Below are positions 25,714 to 35,004 of a stretch of 64,000 nt of DNA, piece by piece. This DNA is from Pseudarthrobacter defluvii (GTDB lineage Bacteria; Actinomycetota; Actinomycetes; Actinomycetales; Micrococcaceae). How positions within the stretch are numbered: the first letter of the stretch is position 1; every line of letters begins with the position of its first letter. The notes beneath the pieces were generated by a model, which ran no database searches, was not told the origin of the DNA, and saw only the letters and a program-made list of their open reading frames with translations. Position numbers and translations under genes: made by a program. Location: NCBI RefSeq assembly GCF_030816725.1, contig NZ_JAUSYG010000001.1, forward strand, positions 992,001 to 1,056,000. Direction: 5' to 3'.

Positions 25714-25897
25714 ATTCCCGAACGGGCGACAGCCGCTCAGTGACTCTTATTGGGGCTGCTGGGCGGCTTTATGTATGTCTGAGAAGCGGGTGGGAGGTAT
25801 TGCACACGCCGTCATGGACTGGGGCTAGCGCCTGCACGCTGGGGACCGGTGGCACTAGTTATGACGGCATGTGCTGCCATGGCTTCGCGAACTAACT

Positions 25898-26278
25898 TTA
25901 TGGACTCGCCGATAAGTGCGACTCAAAAAACAATGCAGCGCTGTTCTCCCTGCCTTCGGCACGGAAATAAAAAACGCAAGGTTCATCGGTGGCATCGCTA
26001 AATTGTGCGCTGGGAAGTGACCGATGTTCGATAACCACTGCGAGCGTCTGCAATTTTTCAAGGATGGCGCGGACCTGCTTTGCACTGGCACCCTTCAGCC
26101 CACCACCACTCAGCACAAGCTCGGCTAGCTCGCTGTCATAGCACTCCGTCTGTGAGGAGAGGTGAACCGCCGGAGCCAAGGAGGGCTTCCTGTTCGCGGT
26201 ACCGCGCGCACAAACCCCCGTGAATTGTGAGTGCCTCTGCTTCGGTTGCCGTCGCGATGTCAGCGACGCCGCTGTCAC
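25898..26278 (-). CDS. Hypothetical protein at end of a three-gene set
   Basis: The frame spans 126 codons, but its first third overlaps the upstream gene (26136-26474) and is probably not translated. The convincing part is the last ~80 residues (ELAELVLSGGGLKGASAKQV to the end), which read as a normal mixed alpha/beta domain. A start near 26105 (GTG or TTG) or a frameshift fusion with the upstream gene would explain it. No family recognised. Confidence 0.45.
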   Translation of the reverse strand: MTAASLTSRRQPKQRHSQFTGVCARGTANRKPSLAPAVHLSSQTECYDSELAELVLSGGGLKGASAKQVRAILEKLQTLAVVIEHRSLPSAQFSDATDEPCVFYFRAEGRENSAALFFESHLSASP

Positions 26279-26474
26279 CTCGCGCAGTAGTCAGAAAGAT
26301 GCGTTCAGGTATGAGATCGTCACGGTCATGTCCGATCCAGCGAGTCTTAACGACGACGCCAAGCATCGGGAATCTGTCACGAGCGACATCGGAATAGTTC
26401 GGTTCACTGACCAACTGCTGCCAACGCTCGGCACCAATGCCGTTTCCATCCCGGTCAAAGAATGGCCCTAACAT
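26136..26474 (-). CDS. Hypothetical protein, middle gene of a three-gene set
   Basis: 112 residues from ATG 26474, with GAGGAG upstream and the ATG overlapping the stop of the previous gene, so the two are coupled. The sequence is acidic and mixed alpha/beta. The early stretch MLGPFFDRDGNGIGAERW looks like a protein N-terminus. No domain recognised. It may continue into the 25898 frame if one base is missing. Confidence 0.6.
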   Translation of the reverse strand: MLGPFFDRDGNGIGAERWQQLVSEPNYSDVARDRFPMLGVVVKTRWIGHDRDDLIPERIFLTTARGDSGVADIATATEAEALTIHGGLCARYREQEALLGSGGSPLLTDGVL

Positions 26475-27160
26475 ATGCTCCTCATTTCCAGTCCAGCGGC
26501 ACAGCCAGTACAAAAGGTTGTAGCGTGCGGAGCACCTTCAACGTGGAGCGTGGCGTCGGCTGAAGTGATCGTCCTAGGCAGTCTTGCCTTGCTCGTCTTC
26601 CGCATCCAGTTCTCCAGCTTGCACAGGCTGCAGGTCCTCGCTGAGTGCGCAGTACCGAGATCATGGAGGCGCTGTTCTTGTCGCTCGATGCCATAGGACG
26701 CGGCAGAAGTGTAAGCCCAGCGCCAGCCGTCATCAGCGTTGTGGATTAGACCGGCCAGCCGCCAACAGGTCCACGCTTCGGTTTCGTCCGGAGTGTCGCA
26801 CGAGTCGCATGAATAGCAGTCGCAGCCGTAATAGTCATCGGGGTCCGTGCCGGAGACCATGCCTACCGTCAAAGCGGGAGTCGAACCTTCGACGGGGAAC
26901 TGCGCACCGTCCTCAGCGCCACCAACGAGAACACCGTCTATACCTGTGGGTCGGTGCATAACGACGAGGTGAGCGATCGAACCAACGAAGTACATCTTGC
27001 CTTTGATGTCCGTTAACGGAACTGACTGCCAACCGGCTGCGTGGAGCTGGGCTTTGAGTGCCCACCTCATGGACTGCAACGTTGGACGGAGAGCCTCAAT
27101 ACTTGCGAGGCTGCGGTCCGTGATCGGTAGCGTTGCCACCGCTCGCTCTGGCTCCTGCAC
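26468..27160 (-). CDS. Cys-rich hypothetical protein
   Basis: 230 residues. The centre carries a DYYGCDCYSCDSCDTPDE cluster (about 109-126), and the C-terminal part has two CxxC-type pairs (CSLC and CTGC), so one or two metal sites are likely. From memory the GCDC-SCD pattern followed by an acidic stretch recalls an actinobacterial unknown-function family (DUF6226-like), but I am not sure. Its last codons overlap the next start. It is the first of three minus-strand genes and has no visible terminator after it. Confidence 0.65.
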   Translation of the reverse strand: MQEPERAVATLPITDRSLASIEALRPTLQSMRWALKAQLHAAGWQSVPLTDIKGKMYFVGSIAHLVVMHRPTGIDGVLVGGAEDGAQFPVEGSTPALTVGMVSGTDPDDYYGCDCYSCDSCDTPDETEAWTCWRLAGLIHNADDGWRWAYTSAASYGIERQEQRLHDLGTAHSARTCSLCKLENWMRKTSKARLPRTITSADATLHVEGAPHATTFCTGCAAGLEMRSIC

Positions 27161-27712
27161 TGCGCCTCCTTTTGAATGTCAACTGACTTGAATTTAAACA
27201 TCTATCTGGTGGAAAGACCACGCCCGCCGCCGCACCGGTGCCTAGCGCAGCGTCCGCCCGCTACCAGTATCAGAGTTAGCGTAGGGAAAGTTAGTAGCGG
27301 TCTGCAAAATTCAGCTCGCTAATACGTGACGTCGTCTACGCAACTTCTCTCACTGATATTCAAGGCGCATTCTTGAGTTGGTCTATGCACTCGTGTACCC
27401 CGCGTCTCCTCAATTTGTATGCAGAGTCCCCTGCGCCTGATCGGTTTGGCTTGAGAAGCAACACGATGAAAAAGGTGGGAAGGAAAGACCAGCACGGCAT
27501 AGAAGGGCTTAAAGTCTGCTATTGATCGTCTGCCTAAAGGTACATCCAAGTGGCATTCCTCAGGGAGACGCTCGACTGACTGCTGACCTAGCTGTACCTG
27601 TTAGCAATCAGCAGCCGGAGCTGACGCCGATGTTTACTAACAATGAGTTATCGCCTATTTCCTTTTGCCTGTTACCTACGCGAAGGGTGGGCGTGGTACG
27701 GCAAGCAATGCA
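27161..27712. other. Intergenic region with no supported gene
   Basis: About 550 bases upstream of the 26468 gene. Short frames on both strands lack ribosome sites and look random. The region near 27180-27200 is AT-rich and could hold the promoter of the minus-strand set. Confidence 0.5.
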
Positions 27713-28111
27713 TTATGAACAAAGAGGGCCGGGGAGATGAAGGCTGCTGGCAGCATATGGGGGGTGGAGCCGGTGCTTGGCGAAGCGCTGGGAATTCGAG
27801 CAGGGGTGCTCATTCAAATGTATTAGGACGCCGCAGGCGGCGCAATCAGAATGTTGCTTGGATAGTCCGTGCGTGATAGTCATGGCATGCAGGGCCGCGC
27901 AATCCAACTGGTTGTTCACACCCTTCGTGAGAGCGGCGGACCAGTACTCTGCGGCGTCGGTACTTGGTGTATTCGGCAGGAAGTTGTCCGATGGGTCCAC
28001 AGGTAGAAAGCGCGCAAGGCGAAACTCAATCTGCTTAGACCGGATGGTGTCTCGCGTCGAAGGAGTGTTCCGGCTGCACGAGTCTCGCGCCACTTCGGCC
28101 ACTCGTATCAA
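27713..28111 (-). CDS. Possible small Cys/His-containing protein after the CoiA-like gene
   Basis: A 132-codon frame overlaps the last 77 bases of the CoiA-like gene. The middle (LDCAALHAMTITHGLSK, then CAAC) looks protein-like and could bind metal, while both ends look random. Ribosome site not seen. It may be the end of a larger gene broken by rearrangement, or a chance frame. Confidence 0.3.
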   Translation of the reverse strand: MIRVAEVARDSCSRNTPSTRDTIRSKQIEFRLARFLPVDPSDNFLPNTPSTDAAEYWSAALTKGVNNQLDCAALHAMTITHGLSKQHSDCAACGVLIHLNEHPCSNSQRFAKHRLHPPYAASSLHLPGPLCS

Positions 28112-29288
28112 GTATCAAGTCGTACATCTTGATGACAGCCGTGTAGGCTTCATGCTCGCCTAGCTGGGCGCCTATCCACCATCCTGCTTCAGTCTTCGCG
28201 GCTAACCAATACGTCAGTCCAGCACCATACTCTGCGCTGAGGAAGCCTGCATCGTAGTTCCGTTCGACAATCGAGCGGACTTTATCGCGTATGTTGCGCG
28301 CCCAAGCCACGTCTTCTTGCGAACCTTGCATTGAAGGACTCCAAACGTCTCGCCCATAACCTTGGCGAGAGTTTGCATGCCGCGTTTTGGCGTCGATGAT
28401 CCGAACCTCTTGAGTCGCCCACTCCTTCAGCGTCTGACCTCTAGCTCGTTGCCCGGTCTCCCATTGACGATGCAGACGACGGTACTCCGCTGCAAGCTTC
28501 TGTTGCGCTAACTTCTTTTCTTTGGCGAGAGCGGCAGCAACCCGCCTTACTTCCGCAGTCGCTGCGGCTTCTCGCCGCCAGTCAGTCACTGCTTTCCGCG
28601 CCAGTGCGAGATGCGGCGAACCCAGCCCTCCTGCATTGATCCACCATTCGCTCAGAGGGCTCCAAATAGTGGTTGTCTTTCCGCCTTCTCCCGTCGAGTA
28701 AGTGACACCGAGAGAGCACTCGGTCAATTCGGCATCGATGCTGACTCTCAGGCAGAGCCCCGCGTCCTTAAGCTCCTGACGGCAAGCTTGGATGGTGTCA
28801 ACCTCGTAGAGCCAATTCACGGCTGTCGCCTTCCGGCTGTAGAGCGCAGTTCTCCTGTTCACGTCGAACGGGCTGATGTCTGAACGCTGGACTTCGAGGC
28901 TGACACGCGTGCCGGGACCAGCGACGTACAGGTCGGTCCTCCCACCTTCAACGCGTTCTTCCATGGTGCAACCAAAACCCGGAACTGCATTTATCCACTT
29001 AAGCAATGCGAGTTGGATCGCGACATGCGTGTAGTTGTCTCTTGCCCGATCCGCATCTCGGAGGGCGCAAGCAGATTTGGGCAGATGTCGAAAGTGGGGT
29101 ATTCGCACAGGTCCGGCGGCTAGCGTGAGGGTCGCCCCACAACCACCAGCGAGGCGTGAACAAAAGAAGGGAAGGCGCTTCAGCGGTAACGCGTCGGCTT
29201 GAGTCCGAGGCGCGATAACGATGCCCATGGAGTAAGGATCACGCGCGACTGCATAGAGGACATGCGTTGCACCATGGGGCGTATTCAT
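28035..29288 (-). CDS. CoiA-like nuclease family protein
   Basis: 417 residues. The N-terminal region (PFFCSRLAGGCGATLTL, then IPHFRHLPKSAC) is the zinc-ribbon-like start typical of CoiA proteins. The nuclease core follows at about 110-150: EGGRTDLYVAG and VSLEVQRSDIS, the D...ExQ form of a PD-(D/E)xK site, then FDVNRRTALY. A long Lys/Ala coiled region (~245-290) and a C-terminal helical part complete it. CoiA proteins act in competence in Firmicutes, but distant relatives on mobile elements are likely nucleases in defence or DNA processing. Likely start is ATG 29288. Confidence 0.75.
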   Translation of the reverse strand: MNTPHGATHVLYAVARDPYSMGIVIAPRTQADALPLKRLPFFCSRLAGGCGATLTLAAGPVRIPHFRHLPKSACALRDADRARDNYTHVAIQLALLKWINAVPGFGCTMEERVEGGRTDLYVAGPGTRVSLEVQRSDISPFDVNRRTALYSRKATAVNWLYEVDTIQACRQELKDAGLCLRVSIDAELTECSLGVTYSTGEGGKTTTIWSPLSEWWINAGGLGSPHLALARKAVTDWRREAAATAEVRRVAAALAKEKKLAQQKLAAEYRRLHRQWETGQRARGQTLKEWATQEVRIIDAKTRHANSRQGYGRDVWSPSMQGSQEDVAWARNIRDKVRSIVERNYDAGFLSAEYGAGLTYWLAAKTEAGWWIGAQLGEHEAYTAVIKMYDLILDTSGRSGARLVQPEHSFDARHHPV

Positions 29289-29443
29289 TCAGGAATAATA
29301 AACTAGGCCGGTGACAATTCGGTCGAACTTGAGCGTACAAGAGCAAGGCGTCCGTGATTGGCAGCTCCCCGTGAAGTCGGAGCCGAAATGGGTTAGCCCA
29401 CCTTGTCCTTGAGGTCCTCGATAGTGTCGGCCTTCGTTCGTGA

Positions 29444-29716
29444 CTATAGCTTGAGCGTTGCAGCAAACCGTTGGAGTTCGAGGATGCTATGACGGTTGAG
29501 GTGGTAGAACCTTCTAACGGTGTCCTTGCGAAATTCGACTACATTGAAGTCCCTTAGAATTTTCAGGTGCTTGCTTACCGTCGGTTGGGGTAAGCCCAGT
29601 TCGTAAGTAATATCCGCGACGCTGAGTTCTTTGTGTTGGGCGAGTAGTTCGACGATCCGCAGACGGGTTTCGTCGCCGAGCCCCTTCAGGTGGCCCGCTC
29701 TTTCCGTGTAGTTCAT
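29444..29716 (-). CDS. ArsR/SmtB-family transcriptional regulator
   Basis: 90 residues, the usual length. Winged helix: DETRLRIVELLAQHKELSVA, then the recognition helix LPQPTVSKHLKILRD and a wing with VRRFYHLN. No Cys-rich metal site (the ELCVCDL-type motif is replaced by ELSVADI), so it probably senses something other than arsenic or zinc, or acts as a plain repressor. It sits between the CoiA-like gene and the Rep gene, on the same strand, and may regulate element functions. Confidence 0.88.
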   Translation of the reverse strand: MNYTERAGHLKGLGDETRLRIVELLAQHKELSVADITYELGLPQPTVSKHLKILRDFNVVEFRKDTVRRFYHLNRHSILELQRFAATLKL

Positions 29717-29907
29717 GTTCGCCCCTTAATGGGAGATGGTCATAGTGTTCTCGTCGAGGAGTCGCCTCTGCGGTGTGTAACGTCATCCACTCTCGACATG
29801 AAGGTAGCGGCGTTGAATGCCCTCGGGCGGCGTCGCGAGGCGAATCCACATTCGTGGGCTCCACTTATCCGTGCTTGCAGCTCGTAATACAGTCGCTGTG
29901 AGCCCTT

Positions 29908-31293
29908 CTAAGCGGCTTGCTGACTACGTAACCCCAGATATCCATAGAACTTAGTTCCATGCTCTCCACGGGCCAGCCAGTTAGCTGGGACGCGATTCTG
30001 GAATCTCTTCCTTATGGTGCCTTTCCCTGTTTTCTTGAAATAGGCCACCATCTTGTTAATTGCGTCCTTAGGTTCGTCGCACCAGTGTTCGTTGACTTCT
30101 TCCGGCGAGGGGAGCCATGTGAACTTTGTTCGGGGCGTCTGCTGCTGAGTTATTCTCTGCCATGATCTCTCCAACCACTTCGCCCACACCCAGCCTCCGA
30201 ATTCTGCACGGTGTGGAGAGCGACGACCGTAGGCGGACCGCCCAGAGGGTGGCGCAGCCATCCACAGGTGCAAGTGGGCGTTGCCGAAGTCCATGTTGTT
30301 TTTCCTATCGACGCTGCCCTTACGTGTGCCGTGTTGGGCAGGTGCGAACTCCTTCTTCCAGAGCGCGAGAAGTGTGTGCCCCCAAGCTGCCTCGTAGTCA
30401 TCGGCGAGTGCTTGAAGGTGGCGCGCCATCATGGCGTTGGTCAGAGTGTCAGCCAGCGAGTCGCTATATTTCAGTGTCACGAGGTACTGGGCATCAATGA
30501 TGGCCGTCAGGTCCAATCGACCGTACAAGCCCTGCATGCTCTTCATGGCTTCCGACGAAAACCGCTCAACGATTCGCTTTTTGGACTCTTCCGTCAGCGC
30601 GGGTCTATCGGAATCCTCCATGTCGTCGTTAGCTTCCGAATGGGTGAAGTAGGTGGTCGCTGGCTCCAAGTGCGAGATGGACGATGCAGGGAGATTGCCA
30701 CACCCGACGCCGAAGCAGCTCATCTGCCCTGCTTCTTTTCTCTTGTAACTATTCCCTTTAATACTGTTTGCGCTGGTTTCGAGGGCATCTTTTTCCGCGC
30801 CAGCACTGGGAAGCGAACCCTTCACGGAGGGGCCAGTGGCTCCGTCATAGCTTCGGTGAGAACCCACAATTTCTGATCGTGTTTTCTTTCCGAGTGAACT
30901 GTAATACTCTCGTTCAGCGACAGAAGTAGTGCGCTGAAACTCTACGAATTTATCCCAATCGCCTGCACTTTCGAATTGGTCGTCATAGGAGTTTCTGTGC
31001 TCGTGCCCGAATTCCTCGACCAGTCGTAGTTCGTATTCGTATTGCCCTCGCTGTTCGTTCGTGTAGCCATTCCATACTGTCTTGAACGCAGCATGTGCCG
31101 TTGCCGCGTCGTCCTTCCGTTGATCGAGTACCCCGCTCTCAAGAAGGTCAAGGAACAAGTCCATCCCTGTGGCGACTGCCCACACCGAAAGCTTTCTTAG
31201 ATGGGACGGCGTGACTTGAGAAAGCCAATCATGCTCCGTCTTGCCGCCAAGGTGGGAGGAGGCCGGTCGCAGGCTGAAAGTGGAAGTCGTCAT
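29908..31293 (-). CDS. rep: HUH replication-initiator-like protein
   Basis: 461 residues. Late in the protein the three Rep motifs appear in order: TLLALWKKEFAP (~307-318), the metal-binding HUH NAHLHLWMAAP (H340, H342) and a tyrosine motif VAYFKKTGKG (Y418). This fits rolling-circle initiators (RepSA and pIJ101-like) that nick the origin and stay bound by the tyrosine. The first ~250 residues are unusual and match nothing I know. ATG 31293 overlaps the stop of the 31290 gene (ATGA). With int and xis at the other end it gives the element an AICE-like replication module; transfer genes are missing. Confidence 0.75.
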   Translation of the reverse strand: MTTSTFSLRPASSHLGGKTEHDWLSQVTPSHLRKLSVWAVATGMDLFLDLLESGVLDQRKDDAATAHAAFKTVWNGYTNEQRGQYEYELRLVEEFGHEHRNSYDDQFESAGDWDKFVEFQRTTSVAEREYYSSLGKKTRSEIVGSHRSYDGATGPSVKGSLPSAGAEKDALETSANSIKGNSYKRKEAGQMSCFGVGCGNLPASSISHLEPATTYFTHSEANDDMEDSDRPALTEESKKRIVERFSSEAMKSMQGLYGRLDLTAIIDAQYLVTLKYSDSLADTLTNAMMARHLQALADDYEAAWGHTLLALWKKEFAPAQHGTRKGSVDRKNNMDFGNAHLHLWMAAPPSGRSAYGRRSPHRAEFGGWVWAKWLERSWQRITQQQTPRTKFTWLPSPEEVNEHWCDEPKDAINKMVAYFKKTGKGTIRKRFQNRVPANWLARGEHGTKFYGYLGLRSQQAA

Positions 31294-31601
31294 GAGGGCT
31301 TCCCTTCTCCCAAGCCAGTCTCTGAATGACTAGTAGTTTGCAGGCGGACGCGCGGAAGTCGTGGCCTGACGGGGGTCTCGAAGTCTGAGTCTGGCAGGGC
31401 TTGAAGCCAACTGATCAGATAGGTTGCTTGCCGTGAATTCAGTTCGCGGAGCCACGTCGCTACGGGACCGTGGCAGTCTTCCGGGTCCAGTCCGAAGTCT
31501 GTGAATGTGGAGTCCATAAAGACCGTTTGGTATCCCCGCCGTCGCAAGACGCTTAGGGCATAGTCAAATTGCGCATCAGTAATTGTCTTTATCGAGCCCA
31601 T
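31290..31601 (-). CDS. Small protein coupled to Rep
   Basis: 103 residues from ATG 31601 with only a weak ribosome site. Helical N-terminal half (TDAQFDYALSVLRRRGYQTV), then a Pro/Arg-rich tail. Its stop overlaps the rep start, so it probably controls or assists Rep synthesis. Unknown family. The upstream 740 bases contain no other gene. Confidence 0.6.
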   Translation of the reverse strand: MGSIKTITDAQFDYALSVLRRRGYQTVFMDSTFTDFGLDPEDCHGPVATWLRELNSRQATYLISWLQALPDSDFETPVRPRLPRVRLQTTSHSETGLGEGKPS

Positions 31602-31604
31602 CAA

Positions 31605-32345
31605 ATCCGTCGTCTCTTTCGCTTGGGATAGTGGCGATCACCTGCGGGATGCAGGTTCATTGGCGCCGTTTGTATTCAATCATTGCAATTTCTTTCGCCC
31701 TCTAGTAAAGGGGGACTATTTCTAGACAGTATCAAGGAATTTAAAGGGCGTTTTGAGCTAATGGAAGTGCACCAATGTTGAGCTGTGCTTTCAGGGACTT
31801 TCAAAGGCCTATGGCTCGGAAAGATATGCCTGAGCAGTCGTGGGCGGCAGATTTCGGCAGCTAGAAAGCGACAAGCGGCCAACGGGCCGGGTCCCGCCGC
31901 TCACGAGTCTTCGAAGCTCATTCGGAGGGAAGCCGAGGGGCCGAACGCGCGGGCACGCTTTGCCCCCAAAGCAACCCGAATTGAGGGCGCGTTCATTACA
32001 GCGATGGACAAATCACGGCGGCCTAGGGTGAGTGGGCAGGACGAGAAACTTGTCGATGACTCTTAGGAATTACGCGCGGGTGCCCGGCAATGGTCCTGCC
32101 GGACAGTGCTGGGAACCTAGCCGTATATCGGACACCTAGGCAAGAAGGCCCACTCGTCAAACGTTTTGCGCTCACCTTCCACCATCCGTTCCCGCTGCCC
32201 AGAGGTGTTTATCCAATCAGTCGCGACGTGACCCTAAGCCGGGATCAGCATGATCGTAGGGATCGTCGTCGCAATAGCCGTCATGCAGTCAGCGGCACCA
32301 AACAATAGCCTGTGAGGGACGGAATCTGGACCAAATTGCGCTGTG
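31605..32345. other. Non-coding region upstream of the rep pair
   Basis: About 740 bases with no supported gene; a 93-codon plus-strand frame at 31785-32066 lacks a ribosome site. It holds the promoter of the minus-strand rep pair and is a reasonable place for the replication origin, but I could not identify a nick-site hairpin with certainty. Confidence 0.4.
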
Positions 32346-34322
32346 CTAGGGCAGGTTGAAATCGCCCCTACGAGCCCAATCATCGAGTTTGCGCGTCAGT
32401 AGATGCCGGTAGTTCTGCACTCCTGCTCGGGGCGGAACGCCTCTTAGCCACCTGATGGTGTCGTTGATCGCGTCGCCCACTTCCGGGTCAGACCATGCGC
32501 GAGTGGCATCGCGGAGGTCACGAAGTTGGCCGACGATACCGATGTCGCCGGATAGCAAGATTTTCGAAAGGTGGTGGGATATGAAGCGTCTTCTTGCTGG
32601 CGGGTCGAGCACCGGGGCGCCATCGACTCGTACTGATCCCGCAGCTTGGAGGAACTTTACTGGATCGTTAAGTTGATGTGCTGACACGCCTGCGAGCACC
32701 GGGGCTTCGACGGTCAGTCGGTGGACTTTGGCATCACGTTCGTACTGGAGGACCAACGTTTTAGCAGTCGAGGGCAGCACGTTGCTGATGACCTTCGCTA
32801 ATGTGAACTTGCTCCTCTCCGTCTTGCCTATCGCGATCGTCCAAAGCTCGTCATCGTCAACAGTGGAGTGCACTGTGACGTCAAGGGCGGTCAGCAGGAG
32901 TCGGACTACCTCAGAGACGGAAAAGCCAAAAAGCTCAAGGTCTCGGACCTGATGACCGTCCTGACCACGGGAGGACAATTCATCGTCAAGGACGAGCTGG
33001 ATGGCGGTGAAGCTCTCCATTAGCGCCATCATCTTGTCCGTCAGTACATCGAAAGCCATGGCTCCCTGATAGCTTTTCAGCCGGATACAGAGCGAGTCCT
33101 CGGTGACCGTGTAACTATGTCCATGTGCCGTCGCGTTGCGAAGATTAATGTCCAGCCCTTCGACCAAACCATTCAGGGCGGGGCTCTTGGATAGGTTGTC
33201 TGCAATCGCCGTCGCGTTCTGTATTCTCATTTTGGCGTACGGCATAGTCTTCTGCCCCGAAAGCAACAGCACTGAGCCCATGACCGGAATTCCGACCTGT
33301 TCGAACAGCTCGCTGTAAAGGGCTAAGACTTCTCTGACGAGAGCAGGCGTAGTGATCCGTCCTGAGACGGTCCTCTGAAATCGAACCCATGCTTGCACGG
33401 CCCTAAGTCTGGCTTCATGGAGATCAGACAGAAGGGCAGCATCTTCAGCCAACGAATCGAGTGTCTCTGCGTTGACTTTGGACAACTGAGCGGTCCTCTT
33501 GACTACTTGCTTGAATCGATCCCTGTCGAAGTTCGCCTCCGAAAACAGATCGCACGTAAGGTACGAAAGCCCGGTTCCGACCTGTGGCTCGCGGCCTGAC
33601 AGTTCTGAGAATTCAGTACGTCCTCGATGCTCCAATTCAGCTACAGACAGTCCGCCGTGTCGAACGCTGAGAGCCCGAAAAAGGTCGATTCCGCCGCCAT
33701 CCAAGAAGTCAGCAGAGCTGATTTCTTGGACTGCCGATTGAATTTTGTTCTGAACCTCACGCCGCGACGCCATGGCGTCGATATGACTTTGGGCTTGACG
33801 AGCGTAGTTCTGGGCCTCATGCATGTTTGGAGCCGCTAGGACCTCTAGGTACAAGTTGATTACCGCCCCTAAGTCCGCTGCCTGTCTCTTGAGGTACTGC
33901 AACCGCCCCACGGAGGGACGCCGAAGGGGGATGTTCTCGGCGGCTGCAATCATGTCGAGGTGGTGGCGAGCCAGTTGCTTGAGGGTGGCGATTTTCGCGG
34001 CAGTTCGCGATTGCCGGGCTACTTCTGCGAAGGACCTGAGGATGGGCTCTAGTGCGTTCTCGACGTAGTCGTCGAGATGCTCCAAAGGAACGGTCGGAAG
34101 TTCCAGCGGTGATCCGTCGTGGTGCACGTCATCACCAGAAAGTGCGGCTCTGATTCCGTCCACGATCCTGCGCCGGTCATTGACGGCGCCATTCACTTCC
34201 TCAGCAGCAGGACGTCGCCCACACTCCGTGCACGGCTGCGCGATGACACGCGTTGGGGCTCCACAACGATCGCAAGAAGTCTTGTCGTAAGACAGAACCA
34301 ATGTGTTATCCCGCTTAGCCAT
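32346..34322 (-). CDS. Zinc-ribbon/HEPN protein, candidate defence effector
   Basis: 658 residues from ATG 34322, with AGGGGGAA before it; the longer frame adds 33 unlikely residues. A four-Cys zinc ribbon (C17, C20, C31, C34) opens the protein. A long helical region follows, and LRNATAHGHSYTV carries R395-N-x3-H400, the HEPN catalytic signature. A second mixed domain (~470-600) and a C-terminal helical end complete it. HEPN proteins of this type are RNases in toxin, Abi and defence systems. No known system with this exact architecture comes to mind. It is the last gene before attR and stands alone on the minus strand. Confidence 0.7.
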   Translation of the reverse strand: MAKRDNTLVLSYDKTSCDRCGAPTRVIAQPCTECGRRPAAEEVNGAVNDRRRIVDGIRAALSGDDVHHDGSPLELPTVPLEHLDDYVENALEPILRSFAEVARQSRTAAKIATLKQLARHHLDMIAAAENIPLRRPSVGRLQYLKRQAADLGAVINLYLEVLAAPNMHEAQNYARQAQSHIDAMASRREVQNKIQSAVQEISSADFLDGGGIDLFRALSVRHGGLSVAELEHRGRTEFSELSGREPQVGTGLSYLTCDLFSEANFDRDRFKQVVKRTAQLSKVNAETLDSLAEDAALLSDLHEARLRAVQAWVRFQRTVSGRITTPALVREVLALYSELFEQVGIPVMGSVLLLSGQKTMPYAKMRIQNATAIADNLSKSPALNGLVEGLDINLRNATAHGHSYTVTEDSLCIRLKSYQGAMAFDVLTDKMMALMESFTAIQLVLDDELSSRGQDGHQVRDLELFGFSVSEVVRLLLTALDVTVHSTVDDDELWTIAIGKTERSKFTLAKVISNVLPSTAKTLVLQYERDAKVHRLTVEAPVLAGVSAHQLNDPVKFLQAAGSVRVDGAPVLDPPARRRFISHHLSKILLSGDIGIVGQLRDLRDATRAWSDPEVGDAINDTIRWLRGVPPRAGVQNYRHLLTRKLDDWARRGDFNLP

Positions 34323-35004
34323 CTTCCCCCTGAAGCCGCCATGCGGGACACCCCCATGGCGCCTCGCGCAGCCGGTCTTCCAGTCCTCTCCAGCCTTGCG
34401 ATAATCCATCGACGCCTGCAAAGGAACCTACGCCACGATATCTCCGGTCGGTGGCATGTGAACAACAGTACTTCGCCTCTGGTCCAAGCGCGTCACCATG
34501 CGGGGCTGGGCTTGAGAACGGAGATGGGTGTGGATTTCAAGGCAGGAGTCGTGGAGGCAGCGGCCTTCCGGACGCCTCAACCGCGTGCTTCTTCATATCA
34601 GCCGATCAAGCCACGAACGTTCCGCCGGACCTGCCGAACCGCATGTGGGCAGGAACTGAACCGGCCCGCACGCGAACGCCATACGGCCATACGCTGAAGG
34701 GCAAAGGTCACCGTGACAGCTAATTACAGGTCAGCGCCGAGGCGATACCTCGGTGAAGGCAGGTAGTCATGCGCCAGAGGACGCGGAAAGAGCGCCGGAT
34801 CGAATTTGAAGCAAGACCTGTGGCATTTGCGCCCGACTGGATTGATTCAGGCTGAGCGAGACGGCCATACAAAAAGCGCCGGGGGACACGGACGGTTCGA
34901 AATGTCCGGGGCGGGAACGGGGCGGGAAAGTGTTGACCTTTTGGCGAATATCCATGACCAACAGTGACCACTGACGGCCCAAACGCTGACTAGTACAAGG
35001 TAAA
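34323..35004. other. Right-end non-coding region
   Basis: About 680 bases between the zinc-ribbon/HEPN gene and attR. Frames here are unsupported. It includes the arm-like repeats at 34906-34929 and a further stretch reaching the core that may contain extra integrase or excisionase sites. Confidence 0.6.
34906..34929 (+). promoter_or_regulatory. Arm-like repeat at the right end
   Basis: Near-copy (one base shorter) of 2521-2545: two GGGGCGGGAA units in the same direction. It lies 75 bp from the attR core. Probable integrase arm sites. Confidence 0.5.

Noticed and set aside
31785..32066. 93-codon plus-strand frame in the rep upstream region
   Set aside because: No ribosome site and basic, low-complexity sequence; not distinguishable from chance.
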